Shown: positions 16,529 through 25,362 of the stretch, piece by piece
How the letters are laid out: each line of letters begins with the position of its first letter
Numbering within the stretch: position 1 is the stretch's first letter
Source of the DNA: JBIKWM01 sp044356305
GTDB taxonomy: Bacteria > Bacteroidota > Bacteroidia > UBA10329
DNA length: 64,000 nucleotides
NCBI GenBank assembly: GCA_044356305.1
Contig: JBIKWM010000009.1
Location: forward strand, 34,549 to 98,548
Direction: 5' to 3'
Program-made: the position numbers and the translations under genes
Notes under the pieces: generated by a model
Told to the model about the DNA's origin: nothing
The model's database searches: none
What the model saw: only the letters and a program-made list of their open reading frames with translations

Positions 16529-16930
16529 ATGACTGATCCAATTGCAGACTACCTGACCAGAGTGCGAAATGCCATAAAGGCAGGGCATAAGGTGGTAGAC
16601 ATTCCTGCCTCAAACCTGAAAAAGGGAATCACAAAGATTCTCTTCGAAAAGGGCTATATCTTGAATTTCAAATTCGAGGATGAAGCCAATGGAGGCCAAG
16701 GCAATATCAAGGTGGCACTGAAGTATCATCCGATGACAAATGCCAGCGCCATTCAAGGTATTCATCGTGTAAGCAAGCCGGGCCTGCGCAAATACAAGCA
16801 CAAGGACGGACTCCCACGTGTGATGAACGGAATGGGGATTGCCATTATCAGCACATCTAAAGGGCTGATGACAGACAAGGAGGCACGCACTCAGAACGTG
16901 GGTGGTGAGGTGATCTGTCAGGTGTATTGA
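16529..16930 (+). CDS. rpsH: 30S ribosomal protein S8
   Basis: S8 is a primary 16S rRNA binder and, in E. coli, an spc-operon translational repressor; whether that holds here cannot be seen. It has 133 aa, with TDPIADYLTRVRNA, PASNLKKGITKILFEKGYI and the GMGIAIISTSKGLMTDKEARTQNVGGEVICQVY C-terminus. Confidence 0.98.
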   Translation: MTDPIADYLTRVRNAIKAGHKVVDIPASNLKKGITKILFEKGYILNFKFEDEANGGQGNIKVALKYHPMTNASAIQGIHRVSKPGLRKYKHKDGLPRVMNGMGIAIISTSKGLMTDKEARTQNVGGEVICQVY

Positions 16931-16965
16931 TCAAGAGGTAAAAACGAGAATAGACTCAGAAGGTC

Positions 16966-17523
16966 ATGTCAAGGGTAGGAAAATTGCCGGTACAGCTTCC
17001 CAAAAACGTTGAGGTGAGCGTGACCCCGGATAATGTTGTTAGTGTGAAAGGGCCTTTGGGTCTGCTCACCTGCAAGGTTGACAAGAGCATAAAGGTGGAT
17101 GTGGCTGACGGTAACGTGAGCTTTACCCGTAGCAGCGATGAGAAGCAGATTCGTGCATTCCATGGTCTGTATCGTGCACTGGTCAATAATATGGCCGTTG
17201 GAGTAAGTACGGGTTACACAAAGAAAATGGAACTTGTTGGTGTCGGTTACCGAGCAGCTAACAAGGGTCAGGACCTTGAATTGTCGCTGGGATTCAGTCA
17301 TAACATCGTGTTCAGGCTTCCTGCGGAGGTGAAACTGGAGACCGAGACTCTTCGTGGTCAGAATCCGACCATTACCTTGAAGAGCCATGATAAGGAACTT
17401 ATCGGTCAGGTGGCTGCTAAGATCCGTGGCATGCGCAGGCCCGAGCCATACAAGGGCAAGGGAATCCGTTTCGTAGGCGAACAGGTCAGAAGGAAGGCAG
17501 GTAAGTCGGCTGGCAAGAAATAA
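16966..17523 (+). CDS. rplF: 50S ribosomal protein L6
   Basis: L6 lies near the sarcin-ricin loop and the elongation-factor site. It is 185 aa, beginning MSRVGKLPVQLPKNVEVSV, with two duplicated alpha/beta domains. The second contains LVGVGYRAANKGQDLELSLGFSH and IRGMRRPEPYKGKGIRFVGE.VRRKAGKS. Confidence 0.98.
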   Translation: MSRVGKLPVQLPKNVEVSVTPDNVVSVKGPLGLLTCKVDKSIKVDVADGNVSFTRSSDEKQIRAFHGLYRALVNNMAVGVSTGYTKKMELVGVGYRAANKGQDLELSLGFSHNIVFRLPAEVKLETETLRGQNPTITLKSHDKELIGQVAAKIRGMRRPEPYKGKGIRFVGEQVRRKAGKSAGKK

Positions 17524-17531
17524 TAGGAGCA

Positions 17532-17888
17532 ATGTCTAAGACGAAGAACGAAAGAAGGGCCAAGATCAAGCGTAGGATACGCGGCCGACTGAGTGGGACA
17601 ACCGAGCGTCCGCGCTTGACAGTGTTTCGTAGCAACAGCGACATATATGTTCAACTGATTGACGACCTTAAGGGCCATACCCTTGTGTCGGCCTCATCAA
17701 AGGACAAGGAGTTCGCTGGAATCAAGACCAATAAGGTTGAACAGTCCAGGGCCGTGGGTAAACTGGTGGCGGATCGTGCCAAGAGCGCAGGTATAAATAC
17801 TGTTGTGTTTGACCGGAACGGATACCTGTACCATGGACGTGTGAAGGCAGTGGCTGAAGGAGCACGCGAAGAAGGACTCACATTCTGA
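17532..17888 (+). CDS. rplR: 50S ribosomal protein L18
   Basis: L18 binds 5S rRNA with L5 and L25. The 118-aa protein has RRAKIKRRIRGRLSGTTERPRLTVFRSN, IYVQLIDD and the C-terminal FDRNGYLYHGRVKAVAEGAREEGLTF. It starts 8 bp after rplF. Confidence 0.98.
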   Translation: MSKTKNERRAKIKRRIRGRLSGTTERPRLTVFRSNSDIYVQLIDDLKGHTLVSASSKDKEFAGIKTNKVEQSRAVGKLVADRAKSAGINTVVFDRNGYLYHGRVKAVAEGAREEGLTF

Positions 17889-17906
17889 TCGAGAGAAAGT
17901 AATACA

Positions 17907-18410
17907 ATGAAACGAGTACGTTCTACAGACGCTGAGCTCAAAGACAGGCTGGTAAGTATCCAGCGTGTTACCAAGGTGACCAAGGGTGGCCGCACTTTCT
18001 CTTTCTCTGCCATAGTTGTAGTGGGAGATGAGAACGGTATTGTCGGTCACGGTCTTGGTAAAGCCAAGGAGGTTCAGATGGCCATCTCGAAAGGAATTGA
18101 TGACGCCAAGAAGAATCTTATCCGTGTTCCGGTGATCAATGGCACCATACCTCACGAGTACGAGACTAAATATCGCGGTGCTCAGGTGTTTATGAAACCG
18201 GCCAGCGCTGGTACAGGTGTTATCGCTGGTGGTGCTATGCGCGCAGTGTTGGAAAGCGTAGGTGTTAAGAATGTACTGGGCAAGTCAAAAGGCTCGTCTA
18301 ACCCTCACAACGTGGTAAAAGCCACTTTCAAGGCGCTAAGCGAGCTACGCGATGCCCATGAGGTAGCACAGCAGCGCGGCATCTCAATGGGTAAAGTCTT
18401 CAACGGCTGA
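17907..18410 (+). CDS. rpsE: 30S ribosomal protein S5
   Basis: S5 helps form the mRNA entry site and affects decoding fidelity. It is 167 aa, with LKDRLVSIQRVTKVTKGGRTFSFSAIVVVGDENGIVGHGLGKAKEV and PASAGTGVIAGGAMRAVLESVGVKNVLGKSKGSSNPHNVVKAT. Standard length and position between rplR and rpmD. Confidence 0.98.
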   Translation: MKRVRSTDAELKDRLVSIQRVTKVTKGGRTFSFSAIVVVGDENGIVGHGLGKAKEVQMAISKGIDDAKKNLIRVPVINGTIPHEYETKYRGAQVFMKPASAGTGVIAGGAMRAVLESVGVKNVLGKSKGSSNPHNVVKATFKALSELRDAHEVAQQRGISMGKVFNG

Positions 18411-18451
18411 TTGGTTTTAAGAACAAGAACTGACTGAAAGCAGACCCGACC

Positions 18452-18631
18452 ATGGGCAAGATCAAGATAACTCAGGTGCGTAGCGGCATTGACCGCCCGA
18501 AGCGACAGAAATTGACCCTCCGGGCTCTCGGTTTCCGCCATCTCAACCAGACCGTTGAGCACGAGGCCACTCCGCAGATTCTCGGAATGGTCAGGGCTGT
18601 GGAACACCTCGTGGCGGTGAAAGAGGCCTGA
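18452..18631 (+). CDS. rpmD: 50S ribosomal protein L30
   Basis: A 59-aa protein between rpsE and rplO, too short for a 60-residue cut-off. Read directly from the sequence it begins MGKIKITQVRSGIDRPKRQ and goes on LTLRALGFRHLNQTVEHEATPQILGMVRAVEHLVAVKEA. The ALGFRxLNxTV and GMVxxVxHLV motifs are typical of L30. It is 41 bp after rpsE. Confidence 0.95.
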   Translation: MGKIKITQVRSGIDRPKRQKLTLRALGFRHLNQTVEHEATPQILGMVRAVEHLVAVKEA

Positions 18632-18672
18632 TTCCCAGTAGCGCCAAGTAGCAATAGCATACAAGAGAAAAG

Positions 18673-19119
18673 ATGAATCTGAGTAATTTGAAGCCCGCGA
18701 AGGGTTCAGTGAAGGCAGGCAGACGCATTGGTCGTGGCGAGGGTAGCGGCAGTGCCGGTACTGCTGGTCGCGGACACAAAGGCGACAAGGCCCGTAGCGG
18801 TGCCAAGCGTAAAGTCGGTTTCGAGGGCGGACAGATGCCCCTGCAGCGCAGGGTGCCCAAGTTCGGTTTCATGAACCCTTTCCGTGTGGAATATCACGGT
18901 ATAAACTTGGATACATTACAGAAATTGGCTGATGATTTCAAACTCACTGCCATCAACCCTGAAGTGCTGATTCAGCATGGGCTGGCCAAGAAGTCAGAGA
19001 AAGTGAAAGTACTGGGCCGTGGCAACCTAAGCACGGGCCTGCAGGTAAGTGCTCACGCTTTCACGGCTTCAGCTAAGAGTGCCATTGAGGCCGCTAACGG
19101 TAGTGTAACCACGCTCTGA
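18673..19119 (+). CDS. rplO: 50S ribosomal protein L15
   Basis: L15 is a 50S assembly protein. The 148-aa product begins MNLSNLKPAKGSVKAGRRIGRGEGSGSAGTAGRGHKGDKARSG; the glycine/basic N-terminal extension threads into rRNA. The C-terminal part has the KVKVLGRGNLSTGLQVSAHAFTASAK segment. It is followed 9 bp later by secY. Confidence 0.98.
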   Translation: MNLSNLKPAKGSVKAGRRIGRGEGSGSAGTAGRGHKGDKARSGAKRKVGFEGGQMPLQRRVPKFGFMNPFRVEYHGINLDTLQKLADDFKLTAINPEVLIQHGLAKKSEKVKVLGRGNLSTGLQVSAHAFTASAKSAIEAANGSVTTL

Positions 19120-19128
19120 GCATAAGGA

Positions 19129-20469
19129 ATGAAGCGCTTCATCTCCACATTACAGAACATCTATAAGATAGAGGAGCTCAGGGAGCGCATCCTCAATACG
19201 CTCCTGTTCGTCCTTATCTACCGCATAGGTTCGTATGTGGTGCTTCCGGGAATTGACCCTGACAAGCTTGATGCGCTGCAACAGCAGACTTCTGATGGCA
19301 TCCTTGGTTTGATTTCCATGTTCACTGGAGGTGCTTTTTCAAATGCCTCTGTATTTGCACTTGGAATAATGCCGTACATATCGGCATCAATTGTTCTACA
19401 GCTTGCTGGACTGGCCATTCCTGCGTTGCAACGATTGCAGCGCGAAGGTGAGAGCGGTAGGAAGAAAATCAATCAGTACACACGTTACCTTACCGTGCTT
19501 ATCTGTGCAGGTCAGGCCCCGGGTTACATAGCTAACCTGCGCTCGCAGCTGCCGCTCGATGCATTCCTGGTATCTCCGGGCATGTTTTGGTTCACTTCGC
19601 TGCTAATGCTTATCACTGGTACAGTGTTCGTGATGTGGCTCGGTGAGAAGATCACTGATAAGGGAATCGGCAATGGCATATCGCTTTTGATCATGATCGG
19701 AATAATAGCAAACCTGCCTTTTGCTATCGTGGCTGAGTTCTTCTCTCGCCTTGATGAGAATGGTGGTCCTGTAGTATTCCTCCTTGAGATTGTGATTTGG
19801 TTGTTGGTCATAGTGCTAAGCATATTGCTTGTTCAAGGCACAAGAAGGATACCTGTTCAGGTGGCTAAAGCGGCACTCAGCAGCCGTCAGGCACTTCCTC
19901 AGGGTGGTGCTCGGCAGTATATCCCTCTTAAAGTCAATGCAGCGGGTGTCATGCCGATCATCTTCGCTCAGGCCATCATGTTCCTTCCAGTCACATTAGC
20001 TGGTTTCAGCGATAGCATGACCAGTATTGTTGCTCCGTTTACTGACTTCACAGGTTTCTGGTACAACTTCGTGTTCGCTCTGTTGATCATCGTGTTCACA
20101 TACTTCTACACGGCCATCACCATCAACCCGAATCAGATGGCCGAAGACATGAAGCGTACAGGTTCTTTCATTCCTGGCGTGAAACCCGGACGTAAGACTG
20201 CTGAGTTCATTGACGATGTTATGTCCCGCATCACCCTACCTGGATCACTGTTTCTGGCATTTGTGGCCATTTTGCCTTCCATTGCCATGATTTTCGGGGT
20301 GAATTCTCAGTACGCGCAGTTCTATGGTGGTACATCGCTGCTCATACTTGTCGGAGTTGTGCTCGATACGCTGCAACAAGTTGAGAGCCATCTGCTGATG
20401 AGACACTATGACGGTCTGATGAAGACTGGTCGTATCAAGGGGCGTTCTAACATGACCATGGCCAGCTGA
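19129..20469 (+). CDS. secY: Preprotein translocase subunit SecY
   Basis: SecY is the channel of the Sec translocon in the inner membrane. The protein has 446 aa with ten membrane segments. Seen are IEELRERILNTLLFVLIYRIGSYVVLPGID, the plug region with GGAFSNASVFALGIMPYISASI, KITDKGIGNGISLLIMIGI and the cytoplasmic loop with GVKPGRKTAEFID. The signal peptides of the many exported proteins in this window pass through it. In many relatives map follows secY; here infA follows 4 bp later. Confidence 0.99.
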   Translation: MKRFISTLQNIYKIEELRERILNTLLFVLIYRIGSYVVLPGIDPDKLDALQQQTSDGILGLISMFTGGAFSNASVFALGIMPYISASIVLQLAGLAIPALQRLQREGESGRKKINQYTRYLTVLICAGQAPGYIANLRSQLPLDAFLVSPGMFWFTSLLMLITGTVFVMWLGEKITDKGIGNGISLLIMIGIIANLPFAIVAEFFSRLDENGGPVVFLLEIVIWLLVIVLSILLVQGTRRIPVQVAKAALSSRQALPQGGARQYIPLKVNAAGVMPIIFAQAIMFLPVTLAGFSDSMTSIVAPFTDFTGFWYNFVFALLIIVFTYFYTAITINPNQMAEDMKRTGSFIPGVKPGRKTAEFIDDVMSRITLPGSLFLAFVAILPSIAMIFGVNSQYAQFYGGTSLLILVGVVLDTLQQVESHLLMRHYDGLMKTGRIKGRSNMTMAS

Positions 20470-20473
20470 GATA

Positions 20474-20692
20474 ATGTCGAAGCAGTCATCCATAGAGCAG
20501 GACGGAACCGTGATAGAAGCGTTGTCCAATGCAATGTTCCGAGTTGAACTTGAGAATGGGCATGTGATAACCGCACACATTTCGGGAAAGATGAGGATGT
20601 TCTACATCAAGATCCTACCCGGTGACAGAGTTAAAGTAGAGATGTCTCCTTACGATTTGAGCAAAGGCCGCATCTCATACCGGTATAAGTAA
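20474..20692 (+). CDS. infA: Translation initiation factor IF-1
   Basis: IF-1 occupies the A site during initiation. The 72-aa single S1/OB domain has QDGTVIEALSNAMFRVELENGHVITAHISGKMRMFYIKILPGDRVKVEMSPYDLSKGRISYRYK. Length and position between secY and rpmJ are as expected. Confidence 0.98.
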   Translation: MSKQSSIEQDGTVIEALSNAMFRVELENGHVITAHISGKMRMFYIKILPGDRVKVEMSPYDLSKGRISYRYK

Positions 20693-20705
20693 GACAAGAA
20701 GAGCC

Positions 20706-20822
20706 ATGAAAGTAAAGGCATCAGTTAAGAAGCGCAGCGAAGACTGCAAGATTGTAAAGCGCAAGGGGCGCGTTTACGTCATTAACAAGAAAAACCCGAA
20801 GTTCAAGCAACGTCAGGGCTGA
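20706..20822 (+). CDS. rpmJ: 50S ribosomal protein L36 (zinc-less form)
   Basis: A 38-aa protein read directly from the sequence: MKVKASVKKRSEDCKIVKRK, then GRVYVINKKNPKFKQRQG. L36 normally binds one zinc through three Cys and one His. Here only C14 remains and the other ligand positions are S, N and K, which is the C-minus form common in Bacteroidota. It lies between infA and rpsM, 13 bp after infA. Confidence 0.95.
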   Translation: MKVKASVKKRSEDCKIVKRKGRVYVINKKNPKFKQRQG

Positions 20823-20847
20823 ACAATAACAAGCGTAAGCAGAAAAG

Positions 20848-21225
20848 ATGGCAAGGATAGCCGGCATAGACCTTCCCCGTAACAAAAGGGGTGAAATAGC
20901 GCTCACGTACATCTTCGGTATTGGCCGGGTGACAGCTGCGCGCATCCTGAACGATGCGAGCATCGATGTGAACAAGAAGGTTCAAGATTGGAACGATGAG
21001 GAGCAGGCTGCGATCAGGGCCGGAATCTCGAAGTTGAAGACCGAGGGTGAACTGCGTTCGGAGGTTCAGATGAACATCAAGCGTTTGATGGACATCGGAT
21101 GCTACCGCGGGGTGCGCCATCGTGCCGGTCTGCCCCTGCGTGGTCAGAAGACCAAGAACAACAGCCGCACTCGCAAGGGTAAGCGCAAGACTGTGGCCAA
21201 CAAGAAAGTGGCTACTAAGAAGTAA
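20848..21225 (+). CDS. rpsM: 30S ribosomal protein S13
   Basis: S13 forms the B1 inter-subunit bridges and contacts tRNA. The 125-aa protein has MARIAGIDLPRNKRGEIALTYIFGIGR, DIGCYRGVRHRAGLPLRGQKTKNNSRTRKGKRKTVANKK. The lysine-rich C-terminus reaches the P site. First gene of the alpha-type block. Confidence 0.98.
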   Translation: MARIAGIDLPRNKRGEIALTYIFGIGRVTAARILNDASIDVNKKVQDWNDEEQAAIRAGISKLKTEGELRSEVQMNIKRLMDIGCYRGVRHRAGLPLRGQKTKNNSRTRKGKRKTVANKKVATKK

Positions 21226-21249
21226 TAACTGAGGTCCAGTAATAGAGAA

Positions 21250-21645
21250 ATGGCCAAGACAGCAACATCCAAGACAACCCGTAAGCGTACGGTGAGCGTT
21301 GACCCTGTGGGCGAAGCGCACATCAACGCCACGTTCAACAATATCATCATAGCGCTGACCAATTTGCGTGGTGAGGTGATTTCATGGTCATCGGCCGGTA
21401 AAATGGGGTTCCGTGGCTCAAAGAAGAACACGCCATATGCAGCTCAGGTGGCCGCAGGCGATTGCGCCAAGGTCGCCTTTGATCAAGGTCTGCGTAAAGT
21501 GAAGGTCTTTGTTAAAGGTCCAGGGGGTGGGCGCGAGAGCGCCATCCGTAACCTCAATGCCGCTGGTATTGAAGTGACTGAGATTGTTGATGTGACCCCG
21601 ATGCCACACAATGGCTGCCGCCCTCCAAAACGTAGGAGGATCTGA
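21250..21645 (+). CDS. rpsK: 30S ribosomal protein S11
   Basis: S11 is part of the 30S platform. It has 131 aa, with HINATFNNIIIALTNLRGEVISWSSAGKMGFRGSKKNTPYAAQ, VFVKGPGGGRESAIRNL and the invariant VTPMPHNGCRPPKRRRI end. The leader is purine rich (GAGGTCCAGTAATAGAGAA) rather than a canonical SD. Confidence 0.99.
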   Translation: MAKTATSKTTRKRTVSVDPVGEAHINATFNNIIIALTNLRGEVISWSSAGKMGFRGSKKNTPYAAQVAAGDCAKVAFDQGLRKVKVFVKGPGGGRESAIRNLNAAGIEVTEIVDVTPMPHNGCRPPKRRRI

Positions 21646-21680
21646 TATCAACTGAGCAAGAAGCAAGAGAGTAACCAACA

Positions 21681-22286
21681 ATGGCAAGGTACACAGGTTC
21701 TAAATCGAAGATTGCCCGCAAGTTCAGCGAGGCCATCTATGGTCCTGATAAGGCGCTGGAACGGAGGAATTATCCTCCTGGTCAACATGGCGCATCAAAG
21801 CGCAGGAAGAAAAAGAGCGAATACGGTATTCAGCTTCAAGAGAAGCAGAAGGCCAAATACACCTATGGCATTCTGGAGCGTCAGTTCGCTAACCTTTTTG
21901 ACCGTGCTTCGCGCAAGTCAGGTATCACAGGTGAGCTTCTGCTTCAGTTCTGCGAGGCCCGTCTGGACAATGTGGTGTTCCGTCTCGGCATAGCCCCGAG
22001 CCGCGATGCAGCCCGCCAATTGGTTAGCCACAGGCACATCACTGTCAATGGTGAAGTCGTGAATCTGGCTTCTTACTCACTGAAGCCGGGTATGAAAATC
22101 GGTGTTCGTGAGCGCAGCAAGAGCCTAGAGGTGATCAGCGACTCGCTGCACCACTCGAAGCATGACAAGCCATGGCTCTCTTGGAACGAGAGCACAATGG
22201 AAGGTGAGTTCCTTAACTACCCATCGCGTAACGAGATACCAGAGAACATCAACGAGCAGCTGATCGTGGAACTTTACTCTAAGTGA
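21681..22286 (+). CDS. rpsD: 30S ribosomal protein S4
   Basis: S4 nucleates 30S assembly. The 201-aa protein starts MARYTGSKSKIARKFSEAIYGPDKALERRNYPPGQHG, with no zinc-binding Cys cluster. It has an S4 RNA-binding domain (RLDNVVFRLGIAPSRDAARQLVSHRHITVNG). In E. coli S4 also represses the alpha operon; no such regulatory structure can be recognised here. Confidence 0.98.
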   Translation: MARYTGSKSKIARKFSEAIYGPDKALERRNYPPGQHGASKRRKKKSEYGIQLQEKQKAKYTYGILERQFANLFDRASRKSGITGELLLQFCEARLDNVVFRLGIAPSRDAARQLVSHRHITVNGEVVNLASYSLKPGMKIGVRERSKSLEVISDSLHHSKHDKPWLSWNESTMEGEFLNYPSRNEIPENINEQLIVELYSK

Positions 22287-22349
22287 CCTTGAGTCGCTGC
22301 TGAGCAGTCTGCCCCCATTCAGAATCAACTTTTCAACCAACAACAAAAA

Positions 22350-23342
22350 ATGGCAATCCTCGAATTCCAGAAGCCCGAAAAAGTGATAATGCTCAACTCG
22401 GATGACCGTAAAGGTGAGTTTGAGTTCCGTCCGTTGGAGCCGGGTTATGGCATCACTGTAGGTAATGCTCTCCGCAGGATCCTACTCAACTCACTCGAGG
22501 GTTTCGCGATAACCTCGGTACGGATCGAAGGTGTCGATCACGAATTCTCTAGCATCTCGGGTGTAGTTGAGGATGTCACGGACATCGTACTCAACCTCAA
22601 GCAGGTTCGTTTTAAGCGTCAGATTGACAGCCAGGAGAACGAGCGTGCATCAATAAGTGTTACCAACAGTGAGAAGCTAACCGCAGGCGATCTGGGTAAG
22701 TATCTTACCGGTTTTCAAGTATTGAATCCAGATCTAGTGATCTGCCATCTTGACAAAAAGGTGTCATTGAATCTCGATCTGACTATCGATAAAGGCCGCG
22801 GCTACCTTCCCGCTGAGGAGAACAAGCCTGTTAATGCTCCTATTGGTACCATAGCAGTCGATGCCATCTTCACTCCCATCAAGAATGTGAAGTTCTCGGT
22901 AGAGAATTTTCGTGTGGAGCAGAAGACCGACTATGAGAAATTGGTGATTGAGGTGACCACAGATGGTTCTATTCACCCTAAAGATGCCCTGAAAGAGGCA
23001 GCCAAGATTCTGATTCACCACTTCATGCTTTTCTCTGACGAGCGTATCTCGTTAGAGACCACCGAGCGTAAGCCGAGCGAAGACCTGGATGATGATTTTG
23101 TGCATATGCGCAACCTGCTGAAATCGCGCCTTGTTGATCTTGACCTGAGCGTGCGCGCACTGAACTGCCTTAAGGCGGCAGATGTCGAGACCTTGGGTGA
23201 TCTTGTTTCATACAACAAGAATGACCTATTGAAATTCCGCAACTTCGGCAAGAAGTCGCTCACCGAGTTAGAGGATCTGGTTCAGGCCAAGAATCTGACT
23301 TTTGGGATGAATGTAGCTAAATACCGTATTGACGAGGACTGA
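22350..23342 (+). CDS. rpoA: RNA polymerase alpha subunit
   Basis: The 330-aa protein has the N-terminal dimerisation domain (FEFRPLEPGYGITVGNALRRILLNSLEGFAITSVRIEGVDHEFSSI), a linker near residues 235-250, and the C-terminal helix-hairpin-helix domain (LDLSVRALNCLKAADVETLGDLVSYNKNDLLKFRNFGKKSLTELE) that contacts UP elements and activators. It starts 63 bp after rpsD. Confidence 0.99.
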   Translation: MAILEFQKPEKVIMLNSDDRKGEFEFRPLEPGYGITVGNALRRILLNSLEGFAITSVRIEGVDHEFSSISGVVEDVTDIVLNLKQVRFKRQIDSQENERASISVTNSEKLTAGDLGKYLTGFQVLNPDLVICHLDKKVSLNLDLTIDKGRGYLPAEENKPVNAPIGTIAVDAIFTPIKNVKFSVENFRVEQKTDYEKLVIEVTTDGSIHPKDALKEAAKILIHHFMLFSDERISLETTERKPSEDLDDDFVHMRNLLKSRLVDLDLSVRALNCLKAADVETLGDLVSYNKNDLLKFRNFGKKSLTELEDLVQAKNLTFGMNVAKYRIDED

Positions 23343-23381
23343 CAGCACGCTGCCTGATCCGCATTAGAGGAAGCAATCACA

Positions 23382-23858
23382 ATGAGACACCGTAAGTCAT
23401 TTAATCATCTGGGTCGTAAGACCGGGCACCGCAGGGCTCTGTTGGCAAACTTGGCCAATTCGCTCATACGCCACAAGCGCATCACCACCACTTTGGCCAA
23501 AGCCAAGGCATTGCGGACATACGTTGAGCCGCTGATCAGTAAGAGCAAGGAGGATAGTACCCATTCGCGAAGAGTGGTGTTCAGCTATCTGCATGATAAG
23601 GTTGCTGTAGCTGAGCTGTTCAAGGAGGTTTCGCCAAAGGTGGCCGACCGTCCAGGTGGGTACACACGCATTATCAAACTGCAGAACCGTTTGGGCGATA
23701 ATGCCGAGATGTGCATAATCGAGCTGGTCGACTTCAACGAGCTGTTGTTGGGAGATGGCAAGACAGGCAAAAAAGGAGCGACCCGGAGAAGCAGGCGCGG
23801 TGGCGGCTCCAAAAAGGCCGAATCTGCTGAGGCTGCGGACAGCGGAACAGAAGGTTGA
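23382..23858 (+). CDS. rplQ: 50S ribosomal protein L17 with C-terminal extension
   Basis: L17 is at the tunnel-exit side of the large subunit. The 158-aa protein begins MRHRKSFNHLGRKTGHRRALLANLANSLIRHKRITTTLAKAKALR. After the core (NRLGDNAEMCIIELVDFNE) comes a ~35-residue basic, then acidic tail (KTGKKGATRRSRRGGGSKK...). Such extensions are common in Bacteroidota L17. Last gene of the cluster. Confidence 0.98.
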   Translation: MRHRKSFNHLGRKTGHRRALLANLANSLIRHKRITTTLAKAKALRTYVEPLISKSKEDSTHSRRVVFSYLHDKVAVAELFKEVSPKVADRPGGYTRIIKLQNRLGDNAEMCIIELVDFNELLLGDGKTGKKGATRRSRRGGGSKKAESAEAADSGTEG

Positions 23859-23884
23859 TTCCCTTCAATTAGAAAATGAATGAA

Positions 23885-23914
23885 AATCCCGGCCCCAGTG
23901 CCGGGATTTTTTTT
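23885..23914 (+). terminator. Rho-independent terminator of the ribosomal supercluster
   Basis: AATCCCGGC and GCCGGGATT form a perfect stem around a short loop (CCCAGT), followed directly by eight T residues. It lies about 27 bp after the rplQ stop and is the only strong terminator found between rpsL and this point. Confidence 0.92.
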
Positions 23915-23947
23915 GGAGAAAATCCACTTTGATTTGATATTCGAATT

Positions 23948-25357
23948 GTGAAAAATAGAAGGGAACCGGAGATAGTCAGATCAGTGACCATTGGTGACTA
24001 TGCTGCTGAGGGCCGCTGCGTGGCGAGGGTTGACGGCATGGTGGTTTTTGTGGAGAAAGCGGTACCGGGCGATGTGGCCGATGTACGCATCGTGAGCCGT
24101 AAAAAGAACCTGTGCGAAGGAGTGGCTGTGCGAATAGTTGAACCATCTGGCTTGCGCGTGAAGGCTGTATGTGCGCACTTCGGTACATGTGGGGGCTGTA
24201 AATGGCAGGATCTTGATTACGCGAGCCAAACACGATTCAAACAACAACAAGTTGTTGATTGCCTCGCACGCATTGGGAAAGTGGAAGTGGGCGAGATGCG
24301 CCCCATTCTATCAGCCCCTGATACATATCGATACCGAAACAGGTTGGATTACTCTTTTTCGGCTAACCGCTGGTTGACACAGGATGAAGTGGCATCTGGC
24401 ATTGAATTCACCACTGGTGGACTCGGATTCCATGTGCCGCGCAGATGGGATAAGGTCATTGATATTTCGGAATGTCACCTGCAACCTGAACCTGGAAATG
24501 CGATCAGAAATAGAATTCGCGAACAGGCTATGAGACATGAGATGAAATTCTGGGACCCACGTGCCCATACAGGTTTCCTTCGCAATCTTACTTTGCGCAA
24601 CACTTTGGATGGAGATTGGATGCTGCTTCTGGCCGTAGGAGAAGACAGACCCGATGACATTGCTATATTATTGGATGATGTTATTGAGAGATTTCCTCAA
24701 CTCCGTTCTATTCTATATGTGGTGAACGGCAAGCACAACGATACCATTCATGATCTTGAGGTCATCACGTATCATGGCGAACCGCATTTGACCGAGACCA
24801 TGGATGGGCTGAGCTTCCGAATCGGGCCCAAGTCCTTTTTCCAGACAAATGGCAGGCAGGCGCATGCCCTGTATGAGGTGACCAGGACATTGGCCGGTAT
24901 AGAGAGGCATCATACTGTTTATGATCTCTATACAGGCACAGGTACCATTGCGTTATACATGGCCAAGAGTAGCAAGAAGGTGATGGGTATAGACTATGTG
25001 AAAGCTGCCATAGATGATGCCGTGATCAATGCAGAGTTGAACGGAGTGACGAACACCCAATTCATGGCAGGCGACATGAAAGATGTGTTCACACCAGAGT
25101 TGCTGGCAAGATTCGGTAAGCCCGATGTGGTGGTCACCGATCCGCCACGTGCAGGAATGGACGACCGTGTTGTGAATCGTCTGATGGAATGTGCACCGGA
25201 GCGAATTGTGTACGTGAGCTGCAATCCTGCTACTCAGGCCCGTGATCTGGCTCGGTTAGACCCTGCATATTCTGTGGAAGTGTGCCAACCGGTTGATATG
25301 TTCCCACATACTCACCATGTCGAGAATGTGGTGCTATTGACCAAGAGGGACTTATGA
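23948..25357 (+). CDS. rlmD: 23S rRNA (uracil-C5)-methyltransferase, RlmD/RumA family
   Basis: SAM-dependent methylation of a 23S rRNA uracil (m5U1939 in E. coli). The protein has 469 aa from a GTG start; no in-frame ATG precedes the conserved region. A TRAM domain covers about residues 8-65. Cys75, Cys81 and Cys84 (CxxFGTCGGCKWQ) bind an Fe-S cluster. The catalytic half shows DLYTGTGTIALYMA (SAM site), VVTDPPRAGMDDRV and the nucleophile region VSCNPATQARDL. Bacteroidota carry related paralogues (RlmC/TrmA type), so the target base is inferred. The sulfatase gene starts 5 bp downstream. Confidence 0.9.
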   Translation: MKNRREPEIVRSVTIGDYAAEGRCVARVDGMVVFVEKAVPGDVADVRIVSRKKNLCEGVAVRIVEPSGLRVKAVCAHFGTCGGCKWQDLDYASQTRFKQQQVVDCLARIGKVEVGEMRPILSAPDTYRYRNRLDYSFSANRWLTQDEVASGIEFTTGGLGFHVPRRWDKVIDISECHLQPEPGNAIRNRIREQAMRHEMKFWDPRAHTGFLRNLTLRNTLDGDWMLLLAVGEDRPDDIAILLDDVIERFPQLRSILYVVNGKHNDTIHDLEVITYHGEPHLTETMDGLSFRIGPKSFFQTNGRQAHALYEVTRTLAGIERHHTVYDLYTGTGTIALYMAKSSKKVMGIDYVKAAIDDAVINAELNGVTNTQFMAGDMKDVFTPELLARFGKPDVVVTDPPRAGMDDRVVNRLMECAPERIVYVSCNPATQARDLARLDPAYSVEVCQPVDMFPHTHHVENVVLLTKRDL

Positions 25358-25362
25358 GATAG

